Source: Actinotalea endophytica (lineage in GTDB: Bacteria > Actinomycetota > Actinomycetes > Actinomycetales > Cellulomonadaceae). From it: 64,000 nucleotides of DNA. Location of the stretch: assembly GCF_025717005.1 (NCBI RefSeq), contig NZ_JAOVZU010000002.1, positions 434,939 to 498,938 on the forward strand, written 5' to 3'. Shown piece by piece: positions 1 to 8,650 of this stretch. The notes under the pieces are model-generated. The model searched no databases. It had not been told where the DNA came from and saw only the letters and a program-made list of their open reading frames with translations. The position numbers and the translations under genes are program-made. The first letter of the stretch is position 1, and each line of letters starts with the position of its first letter.

Positions 1-2780
1 TTCATGTACATCTCGGCTGCGTTTCTCAGGCCAGGGTCTCCACCAGACAGGGCGTTCGCAATGATGACGGGGACCGCGTTATCCACCAACTCGAGCGAGA
101 CGGCTCCGCTCTCTTCTGGGACGGCAAGCAGGAGTCTGAGGGCCGCGAGCGCGTCCGAAGGCGCGACCGAAGACGCTCGAGCGAGCTCTCGGCCAATCAT
201 GTATCTCTGGGTCCCGATTTCAGGCTCGAGCTCGAGCGCCTCCCTCAGTCTCGGCAGCCACCATTCAACCGCAAAAGTTCTGCCCTTGGCGAGCCAATAG
301 AAACCCCTGAGTTCGGCTTTGTCATCTGGATGCTCCCGAACATGCCGAACGCGGTCGTCCCAGAGATTGGCGAATCGATCGCGTATCGAGTCATCGACCC
401 TGTTGGCGCGGAACAGTGACCAAGCGACTCTGTCGAGGGCGCCACCCCGAACTGCCGCACTAGCATTCGCGAAGAAACTGTCGACCACGGCGTCTTCAAA
501 GGTCGCGTCTCCGAATATCAGAGCGTTGATTGCCCACTCGCCAATTCGCTGCGCGGGAGCCGCCTCCGTCCGCCATCCGCTGACTAGTCGATCCCCAAGG
601 CTGATTGCCGCGACGAGTGCACCGCTAAGGAGTTCGTACAACTCGCGGCGATAGTAGTGTGTCGCAATTGCAGTGGTAAGTGCGATTTGCTGATTTTCCG
701 ACAACCCGGCCTCGCCGCCGAAGAGGTCGCTTGATCGTCCCCTTACCCAGTCTGGATGGCTGCCAAGGAGCCGACCTAGGCTCTCTCCAACGACCGCACT
801 TCCCGCGCCGTGACGATCGGGCCGGCGAAGTTCTCGCTCAATTGCGTCAAGCGCCCTCGCGGTCCAAGGCCGAATTCCCGCCCGTGTGGCGAGATGAATC
901 AAGGCCCGAAGTCGCTTCGGCCACTGCCAGTTGAGAGAAACTGTGAGGGGATCCCAGCTCCCCTCCCCGGACTCGTATTGATCATATTCGACCCAGGCCT
1001 GCTCGTCAGCGGCGTCTTCGATGATCAAATCTGCAAACGCGATAAGGGCAGCTTCTGGAATCTCGGCGGCACCGACATCTTTAACAAGGTCCTCCAGGAG
1101 GCCAACTGCAGCGGTCTTCGCGCCGCGAAAGTCGCGGTCATCGTCCATATCTCCGCCCTCCGCAGGGAAGGGCGACTCATTGCTGTGATGTAGGACGTCC
1201 CGGACGAGGTCGGCGACCGGCGACCACTCAAGCGCAACGCCGGCCTTGAGGGCAGCCTGCCAACCTCGGAGGATCGCACGCAGGTAGGTCGGCCGGAGCC
1301 GCTGCACGAGGTCGCTCACGCCAGACAGTGCCAGCGGGTTGGTCGTCAGTAGAGCTGCCAGTTCGCGTCCCTGACCTTCATGGGAAGGTTCGGGGCCCCA
1401 GCCACGCCCGGTGTCGTGCCAGCTCGCGAGGTGCTCGACGAGTTCCGTTGGGCTCATCGCGGCCATCTGATCCTGAGTGCTGTGTGGATTGGGACCCGAC
1501 CAAGTCGTGATCACCCCGAGCGGTGTTGGGGGCTCGCCGACTACTCCGAAGGTGGCATCCAGTTCGGCGAGTTCGGTCTGAAGCCGGGGCGGCAGGGCCT
1601 CAGCGCCGATCGCTGACAGCCATGTGTGCTTGCTTCGATCGGCGCCTTCCTTGGCCTCTGCCATGATCTCCTCAGCCGTTGCGTCTTCGTCGACCTGCCG
1701 CGCGGCCATCCACCTGAGGTCCTCGGCGTGGGCGTGGTCGATGACGTCACTGATGACAGCGAGCGCGTCTGTGTTGATGCGTGCTACCTGTTGCGCGAGT
1801 TCGGCGTACTCGATTAGCAGATGCTCGTCGGCCGACGACGGGTCGCCCAGGAGACGCTGGGCAACGTCGACGAGCCCGTGAGAGTCGGAGCCAGCGGCAA
1901 CCTGCTGGCGGATTGCTTCCGCGACTGTGAACATCGCGATCTTCCGAAGTAGTTGTGTGCCTGAACCGAGGAGTGTTCGTGAGGTGCGCTCGGGATCGGC
2001 CACCATCGCCGTCACCCCAACGTCTCGCAGAGCATCTACGAGGGCATGCTCGGGGCTTGGATAGGTGTCGCCACGTGACTTGACCGATGGCCGAATCATG
2101 CCGCTGAAGTCATGACCGCTGTCGGCGTAGCCAGCGAGTTGAATGTACTTTGCGAGCCACCCAGTGAGCGCCTTCACGGCATCGTCGCCGAGCGCAGGGA
2201 GCAGCCGAGGCAACTCCGTCTGATACCAGTACTCGTCAAGCGCGAGCTCAGGCTTGCGCAGGTACGGATCGTCAGTGGTCGGGGGCATCGGTGTGAAGAG
2301 GTAGTTGGCCAACCATCGACCGGTCCTGGCTTCTCCGCCCTCAAGCAGCGTGATCGCGAAATCGACGAGCCGCCTCGGATCCGTGCGCCAACCAAAGCCC
2401 GTCTTCATCCACTGCTTGAGGACCGGCTTCAGGCGGGCGCCTGCGGATGGTGGGATTCTGGTTCCGATCTCGAATAGGGCTCGCTTCACCCAGGCGTTGT
2501 TTGTGTCGCCGAGCGTGAGTAGGACGTCGACGACGTCGTCAGGGGCCTCGGGCGCGACCCGGACAAGGTATGATATTTCGGGCCAGTACACGTCACGAAT
2601 GTAGCCGTCGTCGGTGATCAGCGGTTCCGGCGGATTGGCGAAGGCTCCAAGTCCGAGCAGAGGTCGCACCCACTTGGGATTCTCAAGACCCTCATAGAAC
2701 ACCCTCCGCAATTGAAGAGTCGGGATCTGGACTAGCGCCGCCCGTACTTGATCGGTGCTCGGAGTCCTATAGCTAGCCAC
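1..2780 (-). CDS. Large unrecognised helical protein, 3' end outside window
   Basis: An uninterrupted minus-strand frame runs from a GTG at 2778-2780 to the left edge: 926 codons with no stop, checked codon by codon. A ribosome site GGAGGAAG lies 5 bases before the GTG. The start overlaps the stop of the upstream 224-aa gene by 8 bases, so the two are translationally coupled. The protein is soluble in appearance, with no signal peptide or membrane segment. It is rich in Leu, Ala, Arg and Trp in amphipathic helical stretches, which suggests an alpha-solenoid (HEAT-like) fold. I see no Walker motif, nuclease motif or zinc site in the visible part; an effector domain could lie past the edge. I do not recognise the family. 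The setting (island next to nucleases, operon with a small helical protein) suggests a defence role, as inference only. Confidence 0.85.
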   Translation of the reverse strand, partial: MASYRTPSTDQVRAALVQIPTLQLRRVFYEGLENPKWVRPLLGLGAFANPPEPLITDDGYIRDVYWPEISYLVRVAPEAPDDVVDVLLTLGDTNNAWVKRALFEIGTRIPPSAGARLKPVLKQWMKTGFGWRTDPRRLVDFAITLLEGGEARTGRWLANYLFTPMPPTTDDPYLRKPELALDEYWYQTELPRLLPALGDDAVKALTGWLAKYIQLAGYADSGHDFSGMIRPSVKSRGDTYPSPEHALVDALRDVGVTAMVADPERTSRTLLGSGTQLLRKIAMFTVAEAIRQQVAAGSDSHGLVDVAQRLLGDPSSADEHLLIEYAELAQQVARINTDALAVISDVIDHAHAEDLRWMAARQVDEDATAEEIMAEAKEGADRSKHTWLSAIGAEALPPRLQTELAELDATFGVVGEPPTPLGVITTWSGPNPHSTQDQMAAMSPTELVEHLASWHDTGRGWGPEPSHEGQGRELAALLTTNPLALSGVSDLVQRLRPTYLRAILRGWQAALKAGVALEWSPVADLVRDVLHHSNESPFPAEGGDMDDDRDFRGAKTAAVGLLEDLVKDVGAAEIPEAALIAFADLIIEDAADEQAWVEYDQYESGEGSWDPLTVSLNWQWPKRLRALIHLATRAGIRPWTARALDAIERELRRPDRHGAGSAVVGESLGRLLGSHPDWVRGRSSDLFGGEAGLSENQQIALTTAIATHYYRRELYELLSGALVAAISLGDRLVSGWRTEAAPAQRIGEWAINALIFGDATFEDAVVDSFFANASAAVRGGALDRVAWSLFRANRVDDSIRDRFANLWDDRVRHVREHPDDKAELRGFYWLAKGRTFAVEWWLPRLREALELEPEIGTQRYMIGRELARASSVAPSDALAALRLLLAVPEESGAVSLELVDNAVPVIIANALSGGDPGLRNAAEMYM

Positions 2781-3447
2781 GGTCTTCCTCCACCGGTGCA
2801 TTGATTTCCGCTAGCAAATCGTCAATCGTGTGACGGCGCTCGAAGAATACGGTAATAACGGCGTCGAACAGCTCGTCGAATATAGCCACATGCCCGCCGA
2901 TGACGACATCGTCTGGTAGGTCCGATGGTTCGGCCGCATGGTCCTGGAGATGTGCCCAGCGGACGAAGAAGTCGCGCGCCTCGATCCAACGGGTCACGGC
3001 CACATGATCGCTGTTGCTGTCGTCAGTGAGCAGCGACGCGACGTCGTCTCGGCTTCGGCGCTTCTCCTGCGCCGCCGTACGGATGAGAGTATGAAACACT
3101 GCCGCGACTTCGCGAGGTACGGGAATAAACTCGCCGTCAGCGCTCAAGTCCAGATCAGGGAACCGGGAGAGTAGATCGGGCAGCGACTGGACCTGGCGCC
3201 CGCTCGACGGCTTGATCCGCGGTCCGGCGGTCGAACCCATCACTCCAAGGACCCGGTTCATGACTTCCCGCATTGAGTGGCAGATATGGGAGATTCGAGT
3301 TCGCTCGTCGCCACCTTCGGCGGGTTGGGACAATAGTCGGAGTGCCGATCGGTACATGCTGGCGAGATCGGAATGCCTCGCTGCGAGCGCTTGGTAGATT
3401 CGGAGTTGCCGTTCATCCATGAACGGATCCTCAGGCGTTGTGGCCAT
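2773..3447 (-). CDS. Unrecognised 224-aa helical protein, first gene of the cassette
   Basis: This 224-aa gene ends inside the start of the giant gene downstream (8-base overlap). Two starts are possible: ATG at 3447, or ATG at 3420 (215 aa), which has GAGG 8 bases upstream and is my slight preference. The product is acidic and mostly helical, without signal peptide or membrane segments. Recognisable stretches are RISHICHSMREVMNRV near residue 55 and a Trp/Phe-rich ARDFFVRWAHLQ near residue 165. No catalytic motif is visible. The tight coupling suggests it acts with the giant protein, for example as adaptor or sensor. No family is assigned. Confidence 0.85.
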   Translation of the reverse strand: MATTPEDPFMDERQLRIYQALAARHSDLASMYRSALRLLSQPAEGGDERTRISHICHSMREVMNRVLGVMGSTAGPRIKPSSGRQVQSLPDLLSRFPDLDLSADGEFIPVPREVAAVFHTLIRTAAQEKRRSRDDVASLLTDDSNSDHVAVTRWIEARDFFVRWAHLQDHAAEPSDLPDDVVIGGHVAIFDELFDAVITVFFERRHTIDDLLAEINAPVEEDRG

Positions 3448-3781
3448 GCCACCCCGATCGCTGCCGCGGGCCGTGGCGCGGGTCCTGAGAGGCGACAGGG
3501 TGTTGCCGGCCGTTTGGCCCCACCGCTACCACGCAACGAAGGCTAGCGCGCGCGGGTTGGGTATCGCGGCATCGTGAGCCTCAGTGTCGAGCAGCGGCGG
3601 GGCGCGGTGCCCCGCAACGTCTGGCTCGGCTGAGCGCTGCCGAGAGCGCGCCCGGCTCGGGACGGGCTCCGCGTGCTGCAGCCGGTCAAGTGCGGGTGGT
3701 CAACTTCGTGAGCCAGCGGCTTCCCACCTTCGACTTGGTGCCAGAGGTGTCTGCCACTTCTTTGACAACCGCCGTTGTCGG
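3448..3781. other. 334-base gap with one GC-rich hairpin
   Basis: No convincing gene is present. The only structure seen is a perfect 7-bp inverted repeat GCGGGGC/GCCCCGC with a 5-base loop at 3597-3615. It could be a terminator for the upstream gene that ends at 3782, but it has no T-run. The part nearest 3447 should contain the promoter of the two-gene cassette; I could not identify it confidently. Confidence 0.4.
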
Positions 3782-4486
3782 TCAGGCGAGCGGGAGGAGC
3801 ATCCACTCGAGCCATGCACTGAAGCGCTGCGGGTCGGAGATCAGCGCGCTCGAGACCAGGGCGTAGTCGTTCTCCTGGACCAGGATCTCGGGGCCCGCCG
3901 TACCGAGGACGTCGATGTCGACGTTGAACGGGTCGACGTCGCGGCCGAGGTTCCGCTCGATGCGCGTCACCGTCTCGTTCACGATGCCGGGGCCGGGGCT
4001 GGGGTGGATGAGGTCGACTAGCTCGCCCTTGAGGCCGGGGACGGAGAGTTGCCCCGCGGACCGCGGCCGGTCGGGCCCGCGATTCCACCAGCGGTGGAAG
4101 GGATGGAACGCCACCCGCGCGGCGCGCTGCAGCTCGGGGCGCTCGGCCAACGACGGGAAGTCGGGGGCGTCGACGATCGCATGGCGTTGCAGGGTGGCGC
4201 GTGCGTAGTCATCTGGCGGGGATCCCGGCAGCGGCTGGCGGCTTCGGGCAGCGCGATCGGCAGCAAGGACCTCCTGCCACCACGATGCCCAGTCGGCGAG
4301 GTCCGGAGTCGGCGCGCCGGGTTCGGTGCTCAGGTCGGGCACCCGCGGTAGGCGCCCCGGCATTGCGGGGGTCGGCGCGTCGGTGTGCTCGGCGAGGCGG
4401 TAGGCGTCGCGGACGAACACGGCAAGGTGCAGGTGCTGCGGCAGGTCGAGCGAGGCACGCCACGACGGTCGGCCGGCGAACCTCAC
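3782..4486 (-). CDS. Hypothetical protein, 234 aa
   Basis: I chose the GTG at 4486 because coding character starts there (VRFAGRPSWR...) and it leaves a 112-base promoter gap to the divergent HTH gene. An in-frame ATG at 4585 would crowd that gene's ribosome site. The protein is soluble, with a Trp-rich middle (HPFHRWWNRG) and a C-terminal half reading like a compact alpha/beta domain (DPFNVDIDVLGTAGPEILVQ). No known family motif is recognised. Divergence from a small HTH gene suggests a linked pair, but nothing shows function. Confidence 0.55.
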   Translation of the reverse strand: MRFAGRPSWRASLDLPQHLHLAVFVRDAYRLAEHTDAPTPAMPGRLPRVPDLSTEPGAPTPDLADWASWWQEVLAADRAARSRQPLPGSPPDDYARATLQRHAIVDAPDFPSLAERPELQRAARVAFHPFHRWWNRGPDRPRSAGQLSVPGLKGELVDLIHPSPGPGIVNETVTRIERNLGRDVDPFNVDIDVLGTAGPEILVQENDYALVSSALISDPQRFSAWLEWMLLPLA

Positions 4487-4598
4487 CGGACCAGGCTGGA
4501 CCTGCCGGGCACCCGGTGCAAGAAGCGTCGTCTGTGGCGGCAACCGGCGTTGTCGGTGTCCGGGGAGATCATGACGTCCTGGCATCGGGAGGGTCGCG

Positions 4599-5012
4599 AT
4601 GGGCAAGGGACGCCGGCTGCGGGCAGAGCGGGTTGTCGAGCGGTCTGTGGCCGCCAGGCGCGCGGCGGAGTCGGTCGCGTGGTCGGACATCGAGGTGGCG
4701 CTTCCGCCCGGCTCGGGGCTGTTTCCGGCGCCGAGAGCCTTGCCTCGCGCCGAGGCAGGCACCCGGCGTGCCCCGAGGGCGCCGTCGGCGACTGCGGCGC
4801 GCACGAGGCGTGGGTCTCGTGGTCGCGCTTGCGCGGAGCTGACCCGGCTCGCGGGCGAGCGTGACGAGCTACGCGGCCGACTGGCCGAGGCTGAGGCGGC
4901 GATCGTGGCCGAGGTGCGTCGTGAGCGGCGCGCGGGTGCGAGCTGGGGCGACGTCGGCCGGGCGCTGGGCATGACCCGGCAGGGCGCACGGCAGCGGTTC
5001 GGGCCGGAGTAG
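4599..5012 (+). CDS. Small protein with C-terminal helix-turn-helix
   Basis: A 137-aa basic protein starts at ATG 4599 behind a GGGAGGG ribosome site. The N-terminal two thirds are low-complexity and Arg/Ala-rich. Around residues 85-112 there is a helical stretch (ELTRLAGERDELRGRLAEAE) likely to form a short coiled coil. The C-terminus has a helix-turn-helix, ASWGDVGRALGMTRQGARQR, of the short type common in actinobacterial accessory DNA. It probably binds DNA; the target is unknown and could be the divergent promoter region 4487-4598. Confidence 0.65.
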   Translation: MGKGRRLRAERVVERSVAARRAAESVAWSDIEVALPPGSGLFPAPRALPRAEAGTRRAPRAPSATAARTRRGSRGRACAELTRLAGERDELRGRLAEAEAAIVAEVRRERRAGASWGDVGRALGMTRQGARQRFGPE

Positions 5013-5214
5013 TCCACAGGGCTCGTCGAAGCCGTTCGTTCACAGGCGCAGGGCCGCCAGCGCCCGGGGTTGGTCGCCGTCGCGCGCCCTTACCTCGTGA
5101 GAGGGACGCGTCGTGCCGGAGCCGCAACCGATCGCTGGCGGTCGCGGCGCTGGGCCCATCTCGGTCGTCCTCTCGCACACGTACATGCATGGGGCGCAAC
5201 GAAGGGAGCCGGTG

Positions 5215-5616
5215 ATGAGCGCGGAGGCGACGGGTCGCGGGACGCTAACGATGACGCCGAAGGAGGTCGCCGAGCGGCTGGGGATCTCCGAGTGGTGGGT
5301 GCGCGAGCAGATCCGACGCGGGCGGGTGCCGCACCTGCGGTTCGGGCGCCATCGGATCGCGCTGCTGCCCGAGCACGTGGACGCGATCATCGAGCTGGTG
5401 ACCGTCGAGCCCGCGGGGTGGCAGGGGGACGGCCAGGCAGGTGGGGGAGCGTCGGGCTCCGCGCGGGGTGCGTCAGGCCCGAGCGAGTCTGCGTCAGGCA
5501 AGGCGGGTGCTGCGTCAGGCTCCCCGTCAGGCGACCTGACGTCGCTGCGCCCGACCGGGCGGTCCGCCCGCGCGCACCGCCGACGGCCACACGTCCAGGG
5601 CGACTGCCCCTCATAG
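5215..5616 (+). CDS. Excisionase-like MerR/AlpA-type HTH protein
   Basis: The 133-aa product starts at ATG 5215 behind GAAGGGAG. Residues about 13-60 form a winged helix-turn-helix of the excisionase family: MTPKEVAERLGISEWWVREQ, then VPHLRFGRHRIALLPEHVDA. Such proteins commonly act as recombination directionality factors for tyrosine integrases, here plausibly the one next to ssrA about 5 kb away. The C-terminal half is an odd Ser/Gly/Ala-rich tail built on 7-residue repeats (ASGSARG, ASGPSES, ASGKAGA) encoded by repeated CGTCAGGC DNA. A longer in-frame start at 5113 is less likely because coding character and the ribosome site favour 5215. Confidence 0.75.
   Translation: MSAEATGRGTLTMTPKEVAERLGISEWWVREQIRRGRVPHLRFGRHRIALLPEHVDAIIELVTVEPAGWQGDGQAGGGASGSARGASGPSESASGKAGAASGSPSGDLTSLRPTGRSARAHRRRPHVQGDCPS
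5471..5541 (+). repeat. CGTCAGGC repeats inside the excisionase gene
   Basis: CGTCAGGC occurs at 5471, 5492, 5513 and 5525 (spacings 21, 21 and 12), and the inverted form CCTGACG closes the array at 5535-5541. The 12-base-spaced pair with an inverted half-site recurs in both integrase copies (8370-8394 and 11126-11150). Confidence 0.8.
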
Positions 5617-5814
5617 CGCTTGAGGTGCGTGGGCGGCGCACTGCCGCCAACCGAGAGCGCGGCCAGCTGAGAAGCCTCCGGCTCCGCGAGTCTTGGGGGC
5701 ATTCCTCCTAGCGCTGCCGGGCGTCGAGCTGATCGACAGAAGCGCCGTTCGCAGACGTGCCAGTGTCGGCTCTGGCAGCATGGTCGACTGGCACCTCTGG
5801 CAAGGGGGTCATCG
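5617..5814. other. 198-base gap
   Basis: No gene or strong hairpin is seen. The right end holds the ribosome site AAGGGGGT of the next gene. Confidence 0.4.
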
Positions 5815-7299
5815 ATGGTGCGGGCGGAACAACTGTCGGGCTACCTCCTCGAGGAGGTCGTCGCACATCTCCTGCAGGGCAGCGGCTATCGCCTGCTTGC
5901 TGAGCGCGACGACCCCGTGGCCCTCGTCCAAAAGGGCAACGGGCTGCGCGTCAGGGGGCGCGGGGCGGAACACCAGGCTGATGCGCTTGGCCAGCTCAAC
6001 ATCACGATCCCGTTCTCCCTGCCCATTCGGCTGTTCGTTGAGGCGAAGAACCTCGGCCAGAAGGTCGGACTTGATGTTGTCCGGAACGCTCATGGGGTCG
6101 TTCACGACGTCAACGAGTTCATGCCCCCTCGGGCGGCGGGCCACGGCGCCCGTGGCCTTCGCCGGGTTCAGTACAGGTACTCGGTCTTCTCAACCAGCGG
6201 CTTCAGCGCCGACGCACAGGACTTCGCGCTTGCGCATCAGATCTCGCTCGTCGACCTCTCGGGCTCCGAGTGGGGTGACCTCGCTCGGTTGTTGAGGGCT
6301 GCTGCCGATGACGCCCTTCGCCAGTTCGGGCCGGACGTTGGGCCTTCAGCTCGGTCGGCGCTTCGCGGTGCCATTCGGTCGAGCGAGCCAGCCGAGTTGG
6401 ATGACTTCTTCAGCGAGCAAGTCGACGCACCCCCGCTCGTTGCCGTCTGGGCGCGGGATCTGGCGAGACGCATCCTCCGCTCGAAATCGGGCTCTGAGGA
6501 CATCTTCCTTGGCTTCGTGGACGCTCCGTTCCTGCTAGCACTGCGTGCCGATGACACGGATGCGTTCGTGCGACACGTTCACAGGCACCCAGGGAGCGTC
6601 AGGGTGCACATCAGTTACGAACGGAGCCCGCTCGGCGGTGACTGGGTGATCGAGGACGTGAAAAGACCAGACTCATTCCGGTTGACGTTCCCACTCCCCG
6701 GAGTGCTTGAACGTGTACTCCTCGCGACCCCACCCGACGAGCTTCGCCGCGAGGCTTCATTCGCGAAGAAGGCGCTGCTCTCGACGATCGTGGTCTACGT
6801 CGACGGCAGGCCCGTCCGCCTCATGTACGAACGCGTGGATGCGCGCACCGGCGAGCCGTGGGCGGACTCATTCGAGCCGGTCGCCGAAGACGCGCACGAC
6901 CTCACGCCTCTCCGAGTCGCCGCCTCGCGCCCCTCGACCCGGCCGAAGCCGATGTTCGAAGACGAAGGCGGGGATCCTGGCGGACGGTGGGAGCCCGACC
7001 AGATACGCGAGTTCCTCGACCTTCTGCACGTTGCCGCGCCACTGCAGGAGCGCCTGATCAGGTCAGCTGCGAGCCGCGGTGGATACATCTCGCGAGGGGT
7101 GGTCTACGAAATTGCGCACTTCGAGCCAGACCGCACTCTGAGAGGTCTGACCCGCCCCACCAATCGCCTCCGCCGGATGATGATCGACGGTGGACGCCTC
7201 CATCCAGACGCCAGCTTCCCGCTCAAGACTCGGTACGACCGTGGCGTTCGCGCGTCTGGCTTCGAAGTGCCTCCCGAGTTCGTCGAGTTTCTCGAGTAG
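5815..7299 (+). CDS. Mrr-like restriction endonuclease family protein
   Basis: The 494-aa product starts at ATG 5815 after AAGGGGGT. The first 150 residues match the restriction-endonuclease fold of Mrr-like enzymes: an LEEVVAHLLQGSGYRLL helix, then GRGAEHQADALGQL with the catalytic Asp, a strand RLFVEAKN giving E-x-K, and FSTSGFSADAQDFALAHQI with a lid-like segment. The remaining 340 residues are unfamiliar and end with a winged-helix-like region (GGYISRGVVYEIAHFEPDRT) that could read DNA or regulate cleavage. Such proteins are typical of defence islands and can restrict modified DNA; substrate specificity is unknown. The gene stands alone, without a methyltransferase nearby. Base composition is less GC-rich than the core genes. 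Confidence 0.75.
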   Translation: MVRAEQLSGYLLEEVVAHLLQGSGYRLLAERDDPVALVQKGNGLRVRGRGAEHQADALGQLNITIPFSLPIRLFVEAKNLGQKVGLDVVRNAHGVVHDVNEFMPPRAAGHGARGLRRVQYRYSVFSTSGFSADAQDFALAHQISLVDLSGSEWGDLARLLRAAADDALRQFGPDVGPSARSALRGAIRSSEPAELDDFFSEQVDAPPLVAVWARDLARRILRSKSGSEDIFLGFVDAPFLLALRADDTDAFVRHVHRHPGSVRVHISYERSPLGGDWVIEDVKRPDSFRLTFPLPGVLERVLLATPPDELRREASFAKKALLSTIVVYVDGRPVRLMYERVDARTGEPWADSFEPVAEDAHDLTPLRVAASRPSTRPKPMFEDEGGDPGGRWEPDQIREFLDLLHVAAPLQERLIRSAASRGGYISRGVVYEIAHFEPDRTLRGLTRPTNRLRRMMIDGGRLHPDASFPLKTRYDRGVRASGFEVPPEFVEFLE

Positions 7300-7372
7300 C
7301 CGTTGCACCGGGTTCGCCGCGCGCTTTCCAGCGCTTCCACTTGTCGCGTGCTGCCGGGTCCGGGGTTCCGGG

Positions 7373-7795
7373 CTAGAGGCGATTGAGCGGGGGCAGCCAC
7401 TCCGCCCGAAGCCTTGCCTCGAGTTCGTGGGCGCCATCTGCGGTGTCGCACGTGACCCAACCGAGATCGCAGGAACGGAGCCAGCGGTTGACGGCCTCGA
7501 CCTGGTCGGGCGTGACATGGCTCGGCCGGCTGCGAGCGTGCGCCCGCGAGATTCCCAACTCCTTGACAGCGACGCTTGCTCGGAGCGTGCTCCTGCTGAG
7601 ATCGACTCCGGTCGCAAGGTGCGCTCGAAGCCTGCCCCGGAGACCTCCCGCACCGCGGGCTTCGCCGACGTAGACGGGTTCGCCTTCGCGGAACCAGACG
7701 TAGACGCCTGGGGCGTTGGGGATGTCCCGCGCTGACAAGCCTTCCACCGGACGGCGTGTGATTGCCCTGACCTCGTCCCAGCGCAGACTCGACAT
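7373..7795 (-). CDS. GIY-YIG family nuclease
   Basis: The 140-aa protein has GIY-YIG hallmarks: GVYVWF and PVYVGEA (the GIY and YIG strands) near residues 29-42, the catalytic Arg in LRGRLRAHL, and the C-terminal metal-binding Glu in AHELEARLRAEWLPPLN. It is a compact stand-alone domain. The ATG at 7795 is preferred; an in-frame GTG at 7801 adds two residues. Members cut or repair DNA, and small ones occur on mobile elements. It is convergent with the Mrr-like gene, 73 bases away. Confidence 0.75.
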   Translation of the reverse strand: MSSLRWDEVRAITRRPVEGLSARDIPNAPGVYVWFREGEPVYVGEARGAGGLRGRLRAHLATGVDLSRSTLRASVAVKELGISRAHARSRPSHVTPDQVEAVNRWLRSCDLGWVTCDTADGAHELEARLRAEWLPPLNRL

Positions 7796-7913
7796 GGCCA
7801 CGAGCGTGCCACCGATGCCTGACAGGCAGTGTCAGTGTGACGGATCGGTCGCCTTCGACGCCGCCCGAAGCTGATGCGCACTGCTTGTCGGCGCCGCGTG
7901 CGACGATCCGGCA

Positions 7914-8129
7914 ATGCACGTCACTGACTGGATCGATGTTGGTGCCGAGTTGCTGCCCCGGTCCGTGAAGCGAGCAATCGGCCTTGCGCTTGCCCTCCTA
8001 CTTGCCACGGGCGTGGGAACGCCGCTCGTGCGCTGGTATGTCGAGACGAAGTCGGCGGAGCTTGCCGAGGACCTGACGCCCGTGCTGACTCGTGTTGTCG
8101 ACCCGTCGGCCCCGGAGATCCAGCCGTAG
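7914..8129 (+). CDS. Small single-pass membrane protein
   Basis: The 71-aa product has one predicted transmembrane helix (AIGLALALLLATGVGTPLV, about residues 20-40) between a short N-terminal region and an acidic C-terminal tail. No family is recognised and the ribosome site is weak, so it may be a chance frame. Small membrane proteins accompany many island-borne systems, but nothing here assigns a job. Confidence 0.45.
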   Translation: MHVTDWIDVGAELLPRSVKRAIGLALALLLATGVGTPLVRWYVETKSAELAEDLTPVLTRVVDPSAPEIQP

Positions 8130-8145
8130 CACCACGGCTTGGGCG

Positions 8146-8421
8146 TCAGCGCGGACCCAGCCTGCTCAGCGACCTCCCGGCCGCATCCGCGGCCGCCCGT
8201 TGCTGGTCGGGCAACAGGCGCGCGTACGTCTCCGTCGTCGTCGTGATCGACTCGTGCCCCAACCTCCGCTGCAGCACGAACAGATCGGTCCCCGCGGCGA
8301 TCATCCACGACGCGTGCGTGTGCCTCAGGTCGCGCACTCGCGGCCGCTTCGTCGGCCTGGGCGCGCCGGCGTCAGGCTCCCCGTCAGGCTGACGCGGGTT
8401 GCGCGCAGCGGCCAGCGCAGC
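8146..8421 (-). pseudogene. Tyrosine integrase C-terminal remnant
   Basis: This frame encodes only the last 90 or so residues of an integrase. It closely matches the copy at 10872-12071, including PRVRDLRHTHASWMIAAG and LGHESITTTTETYARLL. The catalytic HxxR box has His replaced by Arg (RVRDLRH against RVHDLRH), while the second His and the Tyr nucleophile remain. Homology stops abruptly near 8421; the core-binding and arm-binding domains are absent. It marks an old integration or recombination event. Confidence 0.85.
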
Positions 8422-8422
8422 C

Positions 8423-8551
8423 TTTGCCGGAGTCGACGTGCTGTGGCCGAAGTGGCTCGGCGAGCGGCTCGTGCCGAAGGTGCCGACGCTGGCGCCCGAA
8501 CGGATCGACGCGGTCGTGCGAGCCCTTGCAGCCGCGCTCCCACCGGCCTGA
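8423..8551 (+). pseudogene. Possible 3' remnant of an unknown gene
   Basis: A plus-strand frame with good coding character begins exactly where integrase homology ends and reads FAGVDVLWPKWLGERLVPKV, then TLAPERIDAVVRALAAALPPA and a TGA. It has no start codon of its own. It looks like the truncated end of a gene cut by the rearrangement that made the integrase remnant. Family not recognised. Confidence 0.4.
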
Positions 8552-8650
8552 CGGGACGCCCGGGACCGGTCATCCGGCGGTGTCGCTGGTGATCTCCTTG
8601 CCGCTGCGTCGGTAGCCTGCACGCAAAGCGTTTCTCAAGGGGGAGATCGC

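Noticed and set aside
3782..5017. 411-codon version of the gene at 3782-4486
   Set aside because: The first 177 codons are antisense to a well-supported HTH gene with its own ribosome site and have no domain character.
5815..7299. Complete restriction-modification system
   Set aside because: No methyltransferase motif is seen in any neighbour.
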